From the NCBI GenBank assembly GCA_964527775.1, contig CAZGQS010000001.1, positions 248,001 through 312,000 on the forward strand: DNA of 64,000 nucleotides, read 5' to 3'. Every line of letters begins with the position of its first letter. Positions within the stretch are counted from its first letter, which is position 1. This stretch comes from VMCP01 sp964527775 (GTDB taxonomy: Bacteria > Bacteroidota > Bacteroidia > NS11-12g > UBA955). The notes beneath the pieces are model-generated. The model made no database searches, had not been told where the DNA came from, and saw only the letters and a list, made by a program, of their open reading frames with translations. Made by a program: the position numbers and the translations under genes. Positions 45,468 through 53,373 of the stretch are shown piece after piece.

Positions 45468-46465
45468 TCAAAATTTACCGCAACTGATTTACCTACAATG
45501 TTTCCAGAAAAATTACTCAATTCAAATTCATGGTAGGGTTCTAGTTGTTTTTGTTCTTCTGGGGACATTAAATCGAGGTGCCCCAATAGTTCTTGAGCAA
45601 CCTGATATTGTGGGCCCATTTTACCATCATCAATTTTAATGGAAATGCCCCAATTATTCTTTGTATCAGCTATACAATAGACCCCATCAGCTCCTGTTTT
45701 GCCAATGATTCTTCCTTTGGTAATTTTGATTAAATCTGTACAATATCTATTGGTACCTGCTAACATTTCGGGATACTCTGCACAGGCTCTAACAATTAAA
45801 TCAGCAGCTTTTTTATATTCTTCCGAGATATGTGCCGATGGGCTTATGAGGTTTTTAAATGCAATGGCTTGATTGATAACTGGCATTGCAAAAGTTGGGG
45901 CGCTGCAACCATCCATGCCGCATTTTAATTCGTCCTCTGGAATCTCATAAAAAACCGATACTACTTTTTTTATTTCCTTTTGTAGTTCGGAGTCATCAGC
46001 AATGTAATCATTGGAATTCAATCCCTTAAAAATACAATAAGCCAAGAATCCGGCATGTTTGCCACTACAATTGTTGTGTAATTGTCTTGGCTTTAAATCA
46101 TTTTTAATTAGTTGATGTAAATCTGCTTTTAACGTGGGAGCTTGAGCACCGCATTTAAGGTTAGATTCAGAAAGTCCAATTTTCTTTAAAATGTCATCTA
46201 CCACTTCCATGTGCATTTTTTCTCCGTTATGAGAACCGCACATAACGGCAAGTTCTTGAAGGGTAAATTGAAAATGATCAAATGCCCCAGAAACAATCAG
46301 AGGGATGTGTTGAAACAATTTCATTGCACTTCGCGGATAACAAACTTGTTTGATATCTCCTCGTGAAAATTCGATCTCATTTGAGGCATTGACTACACAA
46401 ACTACTCCACGGTGAAAACTTTCATTCACCTCCCCTCTATGTAACTCGACTAAAATTGGATTCAC
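45464..46465 (-). CDS. Asparaginase of the Asparaginase_II family
   Basis: The 333-residue protein belongs to the bacterial asparaginase II (thermolabile, PF06089-type) group, which hydrolyses asparagine to aspartate and ammonia. Family marks are the RSAMKLFQHIPLI segment near 46, AVMCGSHNGE near 93, the HNNCSGKHAGFLAYC block near 149 and KTGADGVYCIA near 266. It starts 7 nt after the pyrB stop. Aspartate is the pyrB substrate, so the pairing is metabolically sensible, but coupling is an inference from order. It overlaps the remB-like gene by 4 bp. Confidence 0.87.
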   Translation of the reverse strand: MNPILVELHRGEVNESFHRGVVCVVNASNEIEFSRGDIKQVCYPRSAMKLFQHIPLIVSGAFDHFQFTLQELAVMCGSHNGEKMHMEVVDDILKKIGLSESNLKCGAQAPTLKADLHQLIKNDLKPRQLHNNCSGKHAGFLAYCIFKGLNSNDYIADDSELQKEIKKVVSVFYEIPEDELKCGMDGCSAPTFAMPVINQAIAFKNLISPSAHISEEYKKAADLIVRACAEYPEMLAGTNRYCTDLIKITKGRIIGKTGADGVYCIADTKNNWGISIKIDDGKMGPQYQVAQELLGHLDLMSPEEQKQLEPYHEFELSNFSGNIVGKSVAVNFE

Positions 46466-46472
46466 TTTTTAA

Positions 46473-47396
46473 TTATAATTTGTGTTGAGCCAATAAAAAC
46501 AAAACAGACATTCTAACGGCTACCCCATTTTCAACTTGTTGAAGTATGATACTATGTTTACTATCTGCTGCATCGCTGCTAATCTCCACTCCACGATTTA
46601 TTGGTCCAGGATGCATAATGGTTATTTCCTTATCAAGCCTATTCAAACGATTTAAATCCAAGCCATACAATGTTGAATATTCTCTCAAGGATGGAAAGAA
46701 TCGCTGGTCTTGACGTTCAAGTTGAATGCGTAACATGTTCGCTACATCGCACCATTTAAGGGCTTCATCGAGATTATGCGATATTTTTACACCTAGTTTT
46801 TCGATGTGTTTAGGAATCAAAGTTGCAGGACCACAAACCATCACTTCAGCACCAAGCAATTGTAAGCAATAAATATTACTTAGAGCTACCCTTGAGTGTT
46901 TAATGTCTCCAACTATAACTACTTTTTTACCAGAAATATCGCCCAATTTTTGTTTGATTGAGAATGCATCTAACAAGGCTTGTGTTGGGTGCTCATGTGT
47001 GCCGTCTCCTGCATTCACTATTTGGGCATCAATGTGTTTTGAAAGAAACAAACAAGCACCGGGTGCTGGGTGACGCATAACAACCATATCCACTTTCATA
47101 GATAAAATGTTGTTGACTGTATCAATGAGAGTTTCTCCTTTTTTTACGCTGGAAGACGAAGACGAAAAATTGATGATGTCTGCGCCCAATCTTTTTTCTG
47201 CAAGTTCAAATGATACTCTTGTTCTTGTTGAATTTTCGAAGAATAAATTGGCAATGGTTATATCTCTGAGTGCGGGTGTTTTTTTCACTGGCGCCTGCAA
47301 CAACTCCGAAAAATTTGTGGCCGTATCCAAAATGGTTTCAATTTGACCTTTTTCTAAGCCCTTGATACCAAGTAAATGATGCACATTTTTACTCAT
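46473..47396 (-). CDS. pyrB: Aspartate carbamoyltransferase catalytic subunit
   Basis: It condenses carbamoyl phosphate and aspartate to carbamoyl aspartate in de novo pyrimidine synthesis. The 307-residue protein has the carbamoyl-phosphate motif FFENSTRTR (52-60), the NAGDGTHEHPTQALLD block near 135, VIVGDIKHSRVA and MHPGPINRGVEI. No PyrI subunit gene is nearby. The start overlaps the pyrR stop by 8 bp. A pyrR-pyrB pair is typical for Bacteroidota. Confidence 0.97.
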   Translation of the reverse strand: MSKNVHHLLGIKGLEKGQIETILDTATNFSELLQAPVKKTPALRDITIANLFFENSTRTRVSFELAEKRLGADIINFSSSSSSVKKGETLIDTVNNILSMKVDMVVMRHPAPGACLFLSKHIDAQIVNAGDGTHEHPTQALLDAFSIKQKLGDISGKKVVIVGDIKHSRVALSNIYCLQLLGAEVMVCGPATLIPKHIEKLGVKISHNLDEALKWCDVANMLRIQLERQDQRFFPSLREYSTLYGLDLNRLNRLDKEITIMHPGPINRGVEISSDAADSKHSIILQQVENGVAVRMSVLFLLAQHKL

Positions 47397-47940
47397 GATC
47401 TTTATTTTCTAAAAGCCAAACTTGTACTTCATTAGAAGCCTCCCATTCCACTTTTACGTAATTATTGGTATTTCTACTGTCTACAAGCACACCGTAATAA
47501 TCTGGTTTTATTGGCAATTCCCGTTCAAATAGTCTTTCTACCAAAACCAACAATTCAATTCTTTTAGGCCTGCCAAAACTCATTACCGCATCTATGGCAG
47601 AACGAACGCTTCTTCCGGTAAACAAAACATCATCAATGATGATGATATTTAGACCTTCAGTTGAAAAGTTAATTTTAGACGGTTTTGGGATGTGAATTTC
47701 ACCTCTCCCAATATCGTCTCTAAAAAACGTATGGTCTAATTCTCCGAATTTGATGCTGCGGCCAATGAGTTTTTCAATTTCGAGTCTCAATGCATTTGCT
47801 AATTCAATTCCTCTTGGTTGAAGTCCTATAATAGCAGTATCATCAAAAGACTGATGTTTTTCAATTAATTCCAATGCAAATCGTTTCAGGATCAATTTTG
47901 TATGATCCAAACTGAGCAATATTTTACCTTTATTGGGCAT
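47389..47940 (-). CDS. pyrR: PyrR-type phosphoribosyltransferase
   Basis: In Firmicutes PyrR binds pyr mRNA as an attenuator and is also a uracil phosphoribosyltransferase. This predicted 183-residue protein has the PRPP-binding loop IIIDDVLFTGRSV (about 100-112) and the flexible-loop segment GELDHTFFRDD near 66-76. Whether it controls RNA here is unknown; I see no attenuator upstream, because the gene begins inside the 3' end of the EVE gene. Its role may be salvage only. It overlaps the EVE gene by 11 bp and pyrB by 8 bp. Confidence 0.9.
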   Translation of the reverse strand: MPNKGKILLSLDHTKLILKRFALELIEKHQSFDDTAIIGLQPRGIELANALRLEIEKLIGRSIKFGELDHTFFRDDIGRGEIHIPKPSKINFSTEGLNIIIIDDVLFTGRSVRSAIDAVMSFGRPKRIELLVLVERLFERELPIKPDYYGVLVDSRNTNNYVKVEWEASNEVQVWLLENKDHE

Positions 47941-48343
47941 TGTTTGACATTTCTAAGACGGTCTCAAATTCTTGAGCTGTTAATTTAATTACAGATAAGC
48001 GAGGTTGTTTAACCAATCCCATTTGAGATAATCGTTCATCTGATTTCATTTGGCTCAAAGTAACGGTATTTTTCAATTTAGAATGCGGCCTCACATCAAC
48101 TACTACCCATTGTACATCTGTAGTTGTAGGGTCTTGATAAGATTCTTTAATTACTTCTGCAATTCCAACCACTTCTTTGCCCTCATTTGAATGATAGAAA
48201 AGACAAAGGTCGCCAAATTTCATTTCACGCAGATTGTTTCGAGCTTGGTAATTTCTTACCCCATCCCAAAAAGTTTGCTGATCTTTTTCAAACTGTTCCC
48301 AACTGTATTTAAAGGGTTCTGATTTGATCAACCAATAGTTCAT
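47930..48343 (-). CDS. EVE-domain protein
   Basis: The 137-residue protein is a single EVE domain (PUA-like fold), known to bind modified bases in nucleic acids. The N-terminus MNYWLIKSEPFKYSWEQF and the segment WDGVRNYQARNNLREMKFGD are the family signature (compare human thymocyte nuclear protein 1). The ligand of this protein is unknown. It is the first gene of the EVE-pyrR-pyrB-asparaginase-remB unit. The ATG at 48343 was chosen because the longer reading adds an unmatched leader that would include the promoter. A TAAATTTG box lies 5 nt upstream. Confidence 0.9.
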   Translation of the reverse strand: MNYWLIKSEPFKYSWEQFEKDQQTFWDGVRNYQARNNLREMKFGDLCLFYHSNEGKEVVGIAEVIKESYQDPTTTDVQWVVVDVRPHSKLKNTVTLSQMKSDERLSQMGLVKQPRLSVIKLTAQEFETVLEMSNNAQ

Positions 48344-48348
48344 TATTG

Positions 48349-48356
48349 CAAATTTA
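48349..48356 (-). promoter_or_regulatory. Candidate -7 box TAAATTTG for the EVE-pyr operon
   Basis: A perfect minus-strand TAnnTTTG match ends 5 nt before the EVE-domain ATG at 48343. Confidence 0.55.
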
Positions 48357-48401
48357 AACAAATTCGCTTCACTTATATAATTCTTGGTCCTTATTCGATG
48401 A

Positions 48402-48466
48402 TTGATAATTTAAATGTCAATATTTTGATAATTAATTTGACATTCGAGGGAAAAGCATTAATTTTA
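48402..48466 (+). promoter_or_regulatory. Candidate operator and promoter of the LexA-like regulator
   Basis: The arms AATGTCAA (48413-48420) and TTGACATT (48437-48444) form an exact 8-bp inverted repeat with a 16-bp spacer. The sequence TTGATAATT also recurs at 48402-48410 and 48425-48433. A TTG at 48437-48439, 19 nt before the near-consensus box TAATTTTA (48459-48466), places the right arm on the -33 element. Binding there would block transcription. Autoregulation is inferred from the location. Confidence 0.5.
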
Positions 48467-48470
48467 CGGC

Positions 48471-49292
48471 ATGATGTATTTGAAGGAAAATATCAAATTA
48501 TTGAGAAAACGAAAAAAACGGAGCCAAGAAGAAGTCTCTGCTAGTTTAGGTATTACCCGTTCTGCATACAACAGTTATGAAAATGGTGTCGCAGAACCCG
48601 GAATAAACATCCTAATTAAATTATCTGATTTCTTTCAAGTCAACATTGATAAACTCATTAGAGTAGACCTAAATGAAATTCCAGAAAATCAATTAACACA
48701 ATTAGAAAAAGGATTTGACCTGGATGTTTCTGGTACTCGATTGAGAATTTTAGCAACTTCTGTTAGTCCGGAGAATGAAGAAAACATAGAATTGGTTCCA
48801 TTAAAAGCCAAGGCTGGATATACTACCGGATATGCAGATCCTAATTATATAAAGGTATTGCCGGCATTCAATCTCCCATTTTTATCGCCTAATAAAAAGT
48901 ATAGAACTTTTCCTATTTCAGGCGACAGTATGCCGCCGGTTGTTGATGGAGCTTACGTAACTGGAGAGTATTTACAAGATTGGAATATGGTTAGAAATGG
49001 ACATCCATATATAGTAGTGTCAAAAGATGATGGTATTGTATTCAAAATACTCTACAACCGTATTGAAGAGGATGGTACATTTTTATTGTGTAGCACGAAT
49101 TCTCTGTATCAGCCTTATCCACTTAAAGTTCAAGATATCTTAGAAATTTGGAAATTTGTTAATTATATCAATCCCAAATTCGAGGAACCACAACAGAGTG
49201 ACAATGACAATGTTGGGCCCACTTTACGTATGATTCAGCGGGAAATTGGCTTTATTAAAGATAAAGTGAAGAATATTGAAGATAAAATTTGA
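48471..49292 (+). CDS. XRE-type regulator with LexA-like S24 peptidase domain
   Basis: The predicted 273-residue protein has an N-terminal helix-turn-helix of the Xre/Cro type (about 7-62: SQEEVSASLGITRSAYNSYENG) and a LexA/S24 domain. The expected self-cleavage bond Ala115-Gly116 lies in KAKAGYTT. The serine-lysine pair is Ser153 in SGDSMPPV and Lys192 in VFKIL, 39 residues apart as in LexA-like proteins. So it is likely a repressor that cleaves itself under stress. Its targets are unknown. The C-terminal 30 residues form a likely coiled coil. ATGATG gives two possible starts, 48471 and 48474. An upstream inverted repeat suggests autoregulation. Confidence 0.87.
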   Translation: MMYLKENIKLLRKRKKRSQEEVSASLGITRSAYNSYENGVAEPGINILIKLSDFFQVNIDKLIRVDLNEIPENQLTQLEKGFDLDVSGTRLRILATSVSPENEENIELVPLKAKAGYTTGYADPNYIKVLPAFNLPFLSPNKKYRTFPISGDSMPPVVDGAYVTGEYLQDWNMVRNGHPYIVVSKDDGIVFKILYNRIEEDGTFLLCSTNSLYQPYPLKVQDILEIWKFVNYINPKFEEPQQSDNDNVGPTLRMIQREIGFIKDKVKNIEDKI

Positions 49293-49325
49293 CAAACACC
49301 CTTGAACATTTCGGGTTGTCCTTAT

Positions 49326-49333
49326 TATCTTCG
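49326..49333 (+). promoter_or_regulatory. Candidate -7 box TATCTTCG for pdhA
   Basis: It matches TAnnTTyG and ends 21 nt before the ATG at 49355. A TTG at 49302-49304 lies 21 nt upstream of the box. Confidence 0.5.
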
Positions 49334-49354
49334 CAGCCGAAGAAATCATTTTTT

Positions 49355-50341
49355 ATGAAATTCAACAAAGAAACATATTTGGAGTGGTACAGATCCATGC
49401 TATTGATTCGTCGATTTGAAGAGAAGTCAGCTCAGTTGTATGGACAACAAAAAATAAAAGGATTTTGTCACCTATATATAGGACAAGAAGCACTTGTTGC
49501 TGGTATGATGTCAGCTATTACCAAAGAAGATAAAGTTATTACCGCATATCGTGATCACGGACATGCATTGGCTATGGGAGTTTCTGCTAATGAAGTAATG
49601 GCCGAATTGTATGGTAAAGCTACTGGTTGTTCTGGAGGAAAAGGCGGAAGTATGCACATGTTTTCAAAAGAGCACAACTTTTTCGGTGGACATGGTATAG
49701 TTGGAGCTCAAATTCCAATGGGTGCAGGTTTGGCTTTGGCTGAACAATATCAAGGTACAAAGAATATTAGTTTAACCTTTTTTGGCGACGGTGCAGTTAG
49801 ACAAGGTGCCCTGCATGAGACATTCAATATGGCTATGCTTTGGAAGTTGCCTGCTATCTTCATTTGTGAAAATAATGAATATGCCATGGGTACAAGTGTT
49901 GCAAGAACCACCAATATGTTAGATATCTACAAAATTGGACTTGCCTATGATATGCCTAGTTTTCAAGTAGATGGTATGAAGTGTGAAACGGTTCACGAAG
50001 CTATCGCTGAAGCAGCAGATAGAGCTAGACGCGGTGATGGACCAACCTTCCTAGAGATAAAAACTTACCGCTACAGAGGTCATTCAATGAGTGATCCAGC
50101 CACGTACCGCACAAAAGAAGAACTTGCAGATTATAAAGAAAAAGACCCTCTGGAAACAACAAAGGCTACTATCCTAAAGAAAAAATACGCAACAGAATCT
50201 GAATTAGATGCTATGGAAGAGGAGCTAATTAAATTAGTTCAAGAAAGTGTGGAGTTCGCTGAATCATCCCCTTATCCAGATGCTTCAAAATTATTTACTG
50301 AAGTATATGTAGAAAATGATTATCCTTTCATTATGGACTAA
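49355..50341 (+). CDS. pdhA: Pyruvate dehydrogenase E1 component, alpha subunit
   Basis: This is the thiamine-diphosphate subunit of pyruvate dehydrogenase, which decarboxylates pyruvate to feed acetyl-CoA. The 328-residue product has HLYIGQEALVAGM, GGKGGSMHMF and the ThDP motif GDGAVRQGALHETFNMAMLW with closing CENNEYAMGT. YRYRGHSMSDPATYR carries the phosphorylation-loop-like block. The beta subunit gene is not adjacent. I chose the ATG at 49355 over a TTG reading 66 nt upstream. Confidence 0.93.
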   Translation: MKFNKETYLEWYRSMLLIRRFEEKSAQLYGQQKIKGFCHLYIGQEALVAGMMSAITKEDKVITAYRDHGHALAMGVSANEVMAELYGKATGCSGGKGGSMHMFSKEHNFFGGHGIVGAQIPMGAGLALAEQYQGTKNISLTFFGDGAVRQGALHETFNMAMLWKLPAIFICENNEYAMGTSVARTTNMLDIYKIGLAYDMPSFQVDGMKCETVHEAIAEAADRARRGDGPTFLEIKTYRYRGHSMSDPATYRTKEELADYKEKDPLETTKATILKKKYATESELDAMEEELIKLVQESVEFAESSPYPDASKLFTEVYVENDYPFIMD

Positions 50342-50366
50342 TTGTTCAAACTTAAATCAATTATAG

Positions 50367-50374
50367 TATATTCG
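50367..50374 (+). promoter_or_regulatory. Candidate -7 box TATATTCG for the TPR gene
   Basis: It matches TAnnTTyG and ends 10 nt before the ATG at 50385, in the gap after pdhA. A TTG at 50342-50344 lies 22 nt upstream of the box. Confidence 0.5.
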
Positions 50375-50384
50375 CCCCCTTATT

Positions 50385-51062
50385 ATGGACATTAGACATT
50401 CTTGGAACGCATTCAAAACTGATTTTTCAGAGAAATACGCGAACAACAAAAGAAATTACAACATAATTGGATTATCTGTTGTTGCAGTGGTAGGTGGAAT
50501 TTTATTCTACTCCCTTAGTTATAAACCTGCACAGGAAACTAAGGCGGCTGAAAAATTCGCCTCTATGTATTACTACTTTAAATCAGATTCAACATCAATC
50601 GTTTTAAAGGGCGATGCCAAAAGAAACATTTGGTCAGCAACAAGAATTGCTGATGAGTTCGGATCTACGATTAAAGGAAGAGAAGCAGCATTATGCGCTT
50701 CAATTGCTTTGATGAAAGATAAGAAGTTTGAAGAAGCATTAAAATACCTTGGGAAAACCAAAGCAAACGATAAAATATTAAGCGCGTCAATCATTGCTAT
50801 GAAAGCCGTATGTAAGGCTGAATTGGGTGATGTTAGTGAGGCTGCTGATTTATATGAGCAAGCTGCAAGAATTGATGAAAACGACTTTGCAGCTATGTAT
50901 CTCAAAAAGGCGGGTATCCATTATGAAATGGCCGATGATTTCAAAAATGCATTGAATTGCTATGAAGAAATTGCCCAAAAGTATTCAACTTCATCTGAAG
51001 GCACTGATATTGAAAAATATATTGGTAAGATGAAAGCCAAATTAGGCGAATTCAATCCATAA
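50385..51062 (+). CDS. TPR-repeat membrane-anchored protein
   Basis: The predicted 225-residue protein has a short cytoplasmic N-terminus, one transmembrane helix (about 25-45: NIIGLSVVAVVGGILFYSLS) and then helical TPR-like repeats, for example AALCASIALMKDKKFEEALKYL and AADLYEQAARIDENDFAAMYL. The layout resembles YfgM, the ancillary SecYEG-associated protein, but homology is not shown. It would expose TPR helices in the periplasm. It lies 10 nt before ribH and may be cotranscribed with it. Confidence 0.7.
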   Translation: MDIRHSWNAFKTDFSEKYANNKRNYNIIGLSVVAVVGGILFYSLSYKPAQETKAAEKFASMYYYFKSDSTSIVLKGDAKRNIWSATRIADEFGSTIKGREAALCASIALMKDKKFEEALKYLGKTKANDKILSASIIAMKAVCKAELGDVSEAADLYEQAARIDENDFAAMYLKKAGIHYEMADDFKNALNCYEEIAQKYSTSSEGTDIEKYIGKMKAKLGEFNP

Positions 51063-51072
51063 GTCCAGTTTT

Positions 51073-51558
51073 GTGTCGAACGCCGGATTTACTTTCTCTT
51101 CACCTACCCCATTAGTTGATTTTTTAAACAACCTTAAAATTGGAGTTGTTACATCTTTGTGGAATGAGCACATAACACACGCTCTCAAGCATGGTTGTTT
51201 AGTAGAATTAACCGAGCAAGGTCTTGATATTGACCAAATAGTACAATTAGATGTACCTGGAGCCTTTGAACTGCCTTTGGGAGCTCAAAAGTTGTTTGAA
51301 ACATCAGGTGTGGACGCTGTAATTTGTTTGGGTGCTGTAATTAAGGGAGATACCCCACATTTTGATTTTGTTTGTCAAGGTGCCACAGATGGTATCATGA
51401 ATGTTGGTTTAAAATTTAGTAAACCATGTATTTATGGATTAATTACCACATTAACAGAACAACAAGCCATGGATCGCATTGGCGGTAGTCATGGACACAA
51501 AGGCATTGAGGCTGCACAGACAGCAATTCATATGCTAACAGAATTCTATACGTTATAA
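51073..51558 (+). CDS. ribH: 6,7-dimethyl-8-ribityllumazine synthase
   Basis: It forms lumazine from butanone phosphate and a ribitylamino-uracil, the penultimate riboflavin step. The 161-residue product has VPGAFELPLGAQKL, the catalytic block AVIKGDTPHFDFVCQGATDG with its conserved histidine, and the closing GGSHGHKGIEAAQTA. The start is GTG at 51073; no suitable ATG lies nearby and the reading starts well with family length. It follows the TPR gene by 10 nt. No FMN riboswitch is seen in the gap. Confidence 0.95.
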   Translation: MSNAGFTFSSPTPLVDFLNNLKIGVVTSLWNEHITHALKHGCLVELTEQGLDIDQIVQLDVPGAFELPLGAQKLFETSGVDAVICLGAVIKGDTPHFDFVCQGATDGIMNVGLKFSKPCIYGLITTLTEQQAMDRIGGSHGHKGIEAAQTAIHMLTEFYTL

Positions 51559-51578
51559 AAAATTCATTCCTATTGAAT

Positions 51579-53372
51579 ATGTTTACTGAAAATTATCACG
51601 AGCAATTGAGCGAGGCTGAGAAACTGATTCACAGTCAAGAAGAGTCAAGTACTTTTCGAGACCAATACAGTAAACTTAGCAAAGAAGAAATCATTAAAGA
51701 AGCTGAGTCTCTGATTCAGACTGCCGATGTGAAAGCTTCTTATCAAAAATTGTTAGAACTAAAATCAATTTTTGAAGGACTTGTTTCTGCTGAGAAACCA
51801 GCTCAAATCAAAGCATGGATTGATGCTGGGAATGATGCACGTGAATTTGTGCCTCCCCAAGATGAATTAAAAACCAAATTACTCGATATTTTCAATCAAT
51901 TTCAAAAATTAAGAGAAGAAGAGAAAAAACGAGCTGAAGAAGAGAAATTGGCAAACTTGGTAAAAAAGAAAGCCATTCTTGACAAAATAAAGTCATTGGT
52001 TGAAAGCGAAGAAACCGAAGCTAGTCTTGGTCTAATTCGCGAATACATGCGTGAATGGAGAGAAATTAGAATCATTCCGAAAGAATACCAAGACGAAGTA
52101 GCATCACAGTATAAAGCTTTGATTGACCGGTTTTATGATAACCTCACTATTTACAATGAGTTAAAGGATTTAGATAGAGAAAAAAATCTTGAGATTAAAA
52201 TTGAATTAATCAAAAAAGTTGAAGCTCTGAAAAACGAACAAAATATTCGTAAATCGTATATTGCGCTGCATAAGTATCACGAAGATTGGAAAAATGCCGG
52301 CCCCGTAAGGAAAGACATTTCTGAAGAAATTTGGTCTAGATTTAAAGGTGCTAGTGATGAGATTTTAAACGCAATAAAAGCTGTTCAAAATGAATTAGAC
52401 GAAAAGCGTAAAGCCAACTTGGAGAAGAAAGTTGTTCTCATTGAACAGGCTGAAGCGGCCATAGCAGTTTGGCCAGTGAATAATAAAGATTGGCAAAAAT
52501 TAGGTACAGAATTAGATCAATTATTTGAAGAATGGAAAAAAATTGGTCCTGTTCCTGCTGCTCTTAACGAAGAAACATGGAGTAGATTCCAAACGGCAAG
52601 AAACGCATATTATTCAGAACGAAAATTATTCTTTAAAGAATTACAGTCTAATAAGAAGGATAATTTAAAATTAAAACTTGAGCTATGTGAAAAAGCCGAA
52701 AGTTTGAAAGATGCTTCCGAATACAATAAAACAGCTGATAAATTCCAAAGTTTACAAGAAGAATGGAAAAAAATTGGTCCTGTTCCTGAGGAACAAAATG
52801 AGCAAATTTGGAAACGATTTAGAGCAGCATTTGATCATTTTTATCAGAGGAGAAATCAATGGTTTGAAGAGAGAAAATCTCAAGAATCGGGAGCAGTTCA
52901 AGCTAGGGAAGCCGTAGTTAAAAAACTTGAAGGATTAATTTCTCAGGCTGAAAAGAATTTCACTTTCGCAGACCTAAAACAAATTCAGACAGAATGGAAT
53001 AACAGCGGGTTTGTATCAGGTAAAAGATTTCACTCTTTAAATACGAAGTTTCAGAATTTAATTGACCCCTTGTTTCAATCATTGAGAGAACAGAACAATG
53101 AAGATCGCAAGAAAACAATGTCTGATTACGTTGAAAATCTAAATCAGTCTGTTGATGGAAAGTCAAAATTGAAATCTGAACAAAGAAGACTGAAAGAAGC
53201 AATTAAAAAATTGGAAGAAGAAATTTCTACCATTGATAACAATAAGTCTTTCTTTGCTTTATCGAAAAATGCCGATGCAGTTTTAAAGCAGTTTGATGAT
53301 AAAATCAACAAATTAAATCAGCAAAAGGACAGATTAAAAACTGAGTTAGGAATCGTAGAGAAAGCGCTCTAA
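51579..53372 (+). CDS. DUF349-repeat coiled-coil protein
   Basis: The predicted 597 residues are highly charged and helical, with repeated DUF349-type units. The motif EEWKKIGPVP occurs at about 318 and 395, followed by WSRFQTARNAYY or WKRFRAAFDHFY. Earlier copies read KNAGPVRKDISEEIWSRFK and MREWREIRIIPKEY. The final 130 residues predict a long coiled coil. DUF349 proteins are common in Bacteroidota and their function is unknown. The reading starts at ATG 51579, two codons inside a TTG-begun frame. It precedes the methyltransferase-like gene by 1 nt. Confidence 0.85.
   Translation: MFTENYHEQLSEAEKLIHSQEESSTFRDQYSKLSKEEIIKEAESLIQTADVKASYQKLLELKSIFEGLVSAEKPAQIKAWIDAGNDAREFVPPQDELKTKLLDIFNQFQKLREEEKKRAEEEKLANLVKKKAILDKIKSLVESEETEASLGLIREYMREWREIRIIPKEYQDEVASQYKALIDRFYDNLTIYNELKDLDREKNLEIKIELIKKVEALKNEQNIRKSYIALHKYHEDWKNAGPVRKDISEEIWSRFKGASDEILNAIKAVQNELDEKRKANLEKKVVLIEQAEAAIAVWPVNNKDWQKLGTELDQLFEEWKKIGPVPAALNEETWSRFQTARNAYYSERKLFFKELQSNKKDNLKLKLELCEKAESLKDASEYNKTADKFQSLQEEWKKIGPVPEEQNEQIWKRFRAAFDHFYQRRNQWFEERKSQESGAVQAREAVVKKLEGLISQAEKNFTFADLKQIQTEWNNSGFVSGKRFHSLNTKFQNLIDPLFQSLREQNNEDRKKTMSDYVENLNQSVDGKSKLKSEQRRLKEAIKKLEEEISTIDNNKSFFALSKNADAVLKQFDDKINKLNQQKDRLKTELGIVEKAL
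52527..52557 (+). repeat. Exact 31-bp internal repeat, copy 1 (DUF349 gene)
   Basis: The 31 bp here recur exactly at 52758-52788, in the same frame, coding EEWKKIGPVP each time. It reflects tandem domain duplication in the DUF349 gene with unusually strong nucleotide conservation. Confidence 0.8.
52758..52788 (+). repeat. Exact 31-bp internal repeat, copy 2 (DUF349 gene)
   Basis: It is identical to 52527-52557 and 231 bp downstream, a multiple of three, so the two copies are in frame. Confidence 0.8.
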
Positions 53373-53373
53373 C

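Noticed and set aside
47389..47940. PyrR-controlled attenuator upstream of pyrB
   Set aside because: pyrB begins inside pyrR and pyrR begins inside the EVE gene, so there is no leader for an attenuator.
49289..49354. N-terminal extension of pdhA from a TTG codon
   Set aside because: The extra 22 residues have no family similarity and the sequence contains the promoter box at 49326-49333.
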